A stretch of DNA of 17,257 nucleotides from contig DAOWGG010000111.1 in NCBI GenBank assembly GCA_030637565.1, positions 1 to 17,257 on the forward strand. Reading direction: 5' to 3'. Within the stretch, counting starts at the first letter, position 1. Every line of letters begins with the position of its first letter. The position numbers and the translations under genes are program-made. The DNA is from Candidatus Peregrinibacteria bacterium. GTDB lineage: Bacteria; Patescibacteriota; Gracilibacteria; UM-FILTER-43-11. Positions 15,701-17,257 of this stretch are shown piece after piece. The notes under the pieces are model-generated. The model did not search any database. It was given only the letters and a program-made list of their open reading frames with translations, and had not been told where the DNA came from.

Positions 15701-17257
15701 CCAATTAGTGTCTGTATCCCAACTAACTGTCCCACCAGTACCACCACTACCGGTTCCACTCCACTGCACATATCCAATATCACCAGAGTCCCCCCCTGGC
15801 CCATCACAAGTAGTGCCGGTTTCTACATAAATTGCAAATTCTGCACTAGCAGGATTATCATTAACATTCACATTTACATCCAATGAAGTGAGTTGTCGAT
15901 TGGTAATTGTAGGAGCTGTTGGTGTAGCCGCCGACGTATAGAAAGGACCAACAGTAAGTGCTGTAGCTGACGTATCTGTATCACCATTTCGGGCAAACAC
16001 CTCTATGCTTATTTGTTCATTCGCAGAAAGGCTGGAGTAATCAATGTATGTATTGGAAGTAATTGTTGGCACTGGTGTCCAAGCCATCACTATGCCATTA
16101 TCCCCACTAATCCAAGCATGAGCAGAATCAACATACACAACACCACGAACCCAATTTGAACCCGAAGGATCGCTTTCAGAAACCCAATTAGTACCACCAT
16201 CCGAAGTAAAGTAGACATCGCCACCACCAGCAATACAATTATTCGCATTAAGGCAGTCAATTTTCGATAATGACTGAGAAACACCTGTGTCCGCCACATC
16301 CCAGTTAGTACCGCCATTAGTGGTTTTTCTTACCCGATTCGTTCCAGTGGTAACAAGATAACAAGTATTCGCGTCAATACAATCCACATCCTGAAAATCA
16401 TCGGTAGTAGCAATGGACTGATCTGTCCAGCCAGTACCTCCATTAATTGTCTTAAAAATAGCACCATTATCACCCACAGCATAAGCTGTGGTAGCACTCA
16501 CCACTGCAACACCCCTTAGTGGTCCAGTATGATCATAAGTGCTAGTAAAAGTATCGCCACCATTGATCGATTTATAAATTCCACCATTAAAATCAATATA
16601 ATAACCGATATTAGTATCATAAAATTCAATATCAAAAATATTCCCAGCACCCGTAGAATCCAGTAAAACCCAGATACTCCCATCTGTGGTTCCAGAAACA
16701 TTACCATTGTTACCACCCGACCAACAGGTGGTGGTATTGAGACAGTCAATTGCATACTGATAAAGCGTAGCCCCTGTCTGATCAACCCAGATATCACCCC
16801 CATTGGTTGTTTTTCGGTTGGTAGTAGCATCATTACCAACAAAATAACCCACCGACGTGCTCACCATATCAATACGAATGGAATTGGTTTCACCAGTTGT
16901 CTGCGACACCCATCCACCAGGCCCACTTCCTATCTGATAATCTGTCTGAGATCCACCGGAAGCCCAGGTTAAGCGAATAGCAGAGCTGGTTTGATTGGTA
17001 TGTCCAGGGGTAGTGGGTGTATTGGCAGAAGTGTAAAAAGGGCCAAGTGTTAGGGGTGAAGTATTGGTAACCCCATCGTTGTTATTCGCGCAAACATAAC
17101 GAGTGTACTGAGTGTTGGCAGTAGAAGCACTTGTATCGACATAAGGGGATGTAGCCGTTACGGAAATAGGACTGGAACAATCGATATTATCGTCGATATC
17201 GTAATTCGGCGGAGTACCACCAGCCCCAGCAGACCACGTCCAGGTAATACTATTGGT
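12785..17257 (-). CDS. Giant modular surface protein: FN3-like modules, Ycf48/BNR-type propeller, C-terminal beta domain (N-terminus outside window)
   Basis: The frame is open to the right edge, giving 1490 residues; a GTG at 16909 is internal, so the true start lies outside. Composition is rich in Thr, Ser, Gly, Asp and Asn with few Lys/Arg, typical of secreted proteins. In visible numbering: an FN3-like module (about 1-110); a beta-propeller (about 131-391) with six Ycf48/BNR-type repeats such as TTNGGTNW at about 40-residue spacing; FN3-like modules from about 395 to 960 with a recurring YTSAxTPxxP linker; an odd Cys-containing module (about 973-1087); further Ig-like modules; and a C-terminal domain (about 1354-1490) with VPEVGIDYG and TIQNVGNYVIDAAISG. 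No C-terminal membrane anchor or sorting signal is seen. Likely an extracellular adhesin or surface-layer-type protein; the function is inferred from architecture only. Confidence 0.85.
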   Translation of the reverse strand, partial: TNSITWTWSAGAGGTPPNYDIDDNIDCSSPISVTATSPYVDTSASTANTQYTRYVCANNNDGVTNTSPLTLGPFYTSANTPTTPGHTNQTSSAIRLTWASGGSQTDYQIGSGPGGWVSQTTGETNSIRIDMVSTSVGYFVGNDATTNRKTTNGGDIWVDQTGATLYQYAIDCLNTTTCWSGGNNGNVSGTTDGSIWVLLDSTGAGNIFDIEFYDTNIGYYIDFNGGIYKSINGGDTFTSTYDHTGPLRGVAVVSATTAYAVGDNGAIFKTINGGTGWTDQSIATTDDFQDVDCIDANTCYLVTTGTNRVRKTTNGGTNWDVADTGVSQSLSKIDCLNANNCIAGGGDVYFTSDGGTNWVSESDPSGSNWVRGVVYVDSAHAWISGDNGIVMAWTPVPTITSNTYIDYSSLSANEQISIEVFARNGDTDTSATALTVGPFYTSAATPTAPTITNRQLTSLDVNVNVNDNPASAEFAIYVETGTTCDGPGGDSGDIGYVQWSGTGSGGTGGTVSWDTDTNWTEDFTVTGLTSATTYHFCAKARNGDGDETPFGTSVGESTVGSPTFDTMVISDTGGFTNDSTPTINITKSGDVPTDVYWNCDNSTWTQSVAYSSDAINNVNVTNGLYGCSATDGTRTVYMRLWNAAGFSGTLNDATYYDTAGPTVSILSAVNDSATQITVTADTPDDGTGAAAPYEYYFPGYDDAICSSVFDMPSLTTNNYYVYSPLSANTQYSFEVTADDELGNSGSVSTCVAAYTSANTPVAPIVNNPTTTTLDVNPVTGGAESAMAIRINGGIYTNQYVQGDGTVGVSAVYQADAAWGTKTVIGLVGGITYTFDVQAINGDGDPTVFGTSANETTTNFSPVFTATPADDSDATTPTDVGSNVTFTGTATDADADDYYLAICTTDAVTAGTPPTCDVGTWSISSATNTDVQASATYTALVGDSESNDWYAFVCDTISCFPANSSGDQGSAMGIITFSGVPEDEDRLTIDGKEYEFDTQAGCGSCCTETTEDFCVDAADITLASEAALALSNTDGGLNSSMVSRGGATYIYANTAGVAGNSIGMSEPTANEGGSTNEITLSGSTLTGGSDSNMSPFKVNHAPEVVSVAIGDTTGGTGTIEPGDTVHFDIDIADSDADGAQDLVNLYVCSTDSFTPGVGCGGIEICGVSNIDPSINAGCDDSGSLVPVPTPHSTGIQTVYIFIEDTHDLQGTYQSGTQARTFDVGDTAPTLVSYALSDGPAPAAAGSDAVIFTALVQDNNGEADVTAVEGFFFDATAVTPILGVCTEHDNNCYKDATCTLNTAAGTTSQVEATCSVAVWFNANNSGNWEVRVNPTDDNGKDLTFADSNININNPLLSGISVPEVGIDYGSSLVLGATSAEKSMTIQNVGNYVIDAAISGSDMIYSTYSIPRANQEWSSATSFAYGTGNDLVQTATSVSETTGCFNASLPVRTSYGSGAGSDDTLYWLLQLPATGLGAGTYSGSNTVQIITCQ

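Noticed and set aside
16907..16909. Start of the giant protein at this GTG
   Set aside because: The same frame continues without a stop to the right window edge with coherent FN3-like sequence, so the GTG is an internal valine.

Overview
The window looks like a chromosomal segment of an uncultured bacterium, most likely from the Candidate Phyla Radiation or a similar lineage. This is inferred from moderately AT-rich, compact operons, start codons almost always without Shine-Dalgarno sequences, a eukaryote-like (type 2) isoleucyl-tRNA synthetase, and very large Thr/Ser/Asp-rich surface proteins. The standard genetic code fits: TGA terminates ileS and I saw no in-frame TGA in the other genes. 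I cannot place the phylum from sequence alone.

Left part (1-7860): a leftward unknown gene cut by the window edge diverges from a rightward metabolic operon: purB (adenylosuccinate lyase), a DUF1653 protein, a PLP aminotransferase, a P-loop kinase of the UPF0200/dephospho-CoA-kinase-like type and a dCMP deaminase, with gaps of 4-19 bases. After it comes a leader with a convincing T-box riboswitch (isoleucine specifier ATC, T-box bulge TGGTACC, antiterminator and terminator) ahead of ileS. So ileS is probably controlled by uncharged tRNA-Ile.

Middle part (7861-9158): a small leftward unknown gene with its own promoter, then two small rightward membrane proteins (phage-holin-4 superfamily and a LapA/DUF1049-like protein). 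A REP-like palindrome lies in the convergent gap at about 9074-9094.

Right part (9159-17257, all leftward): a very large modular extracellular protein (FN3-like modules, a six-repeat Ycf48/BNR-type propeller, an unusual Cys-containing module and a C-terminal beta domain; 1490 residues visible, N-terminus outside the window), a GT4 glycosyltransferase, and a two-gene operon of a DUF916-like membrane-anchored surface protein plus a PilT-family ATPase with altered Asp and His boxes. Together these suggest a cell-surface/adhesion locus. A link between the anchored protein, the ATPase and the giant protein is inference.

Three intergenic gaps carry short 7-bp tandem repeats with related units (CTTAATT-like), each in the same orientation relative to the gene downstream. 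This is one of the more unusual signals here, next to the T-box and the altered PilT-like motor.
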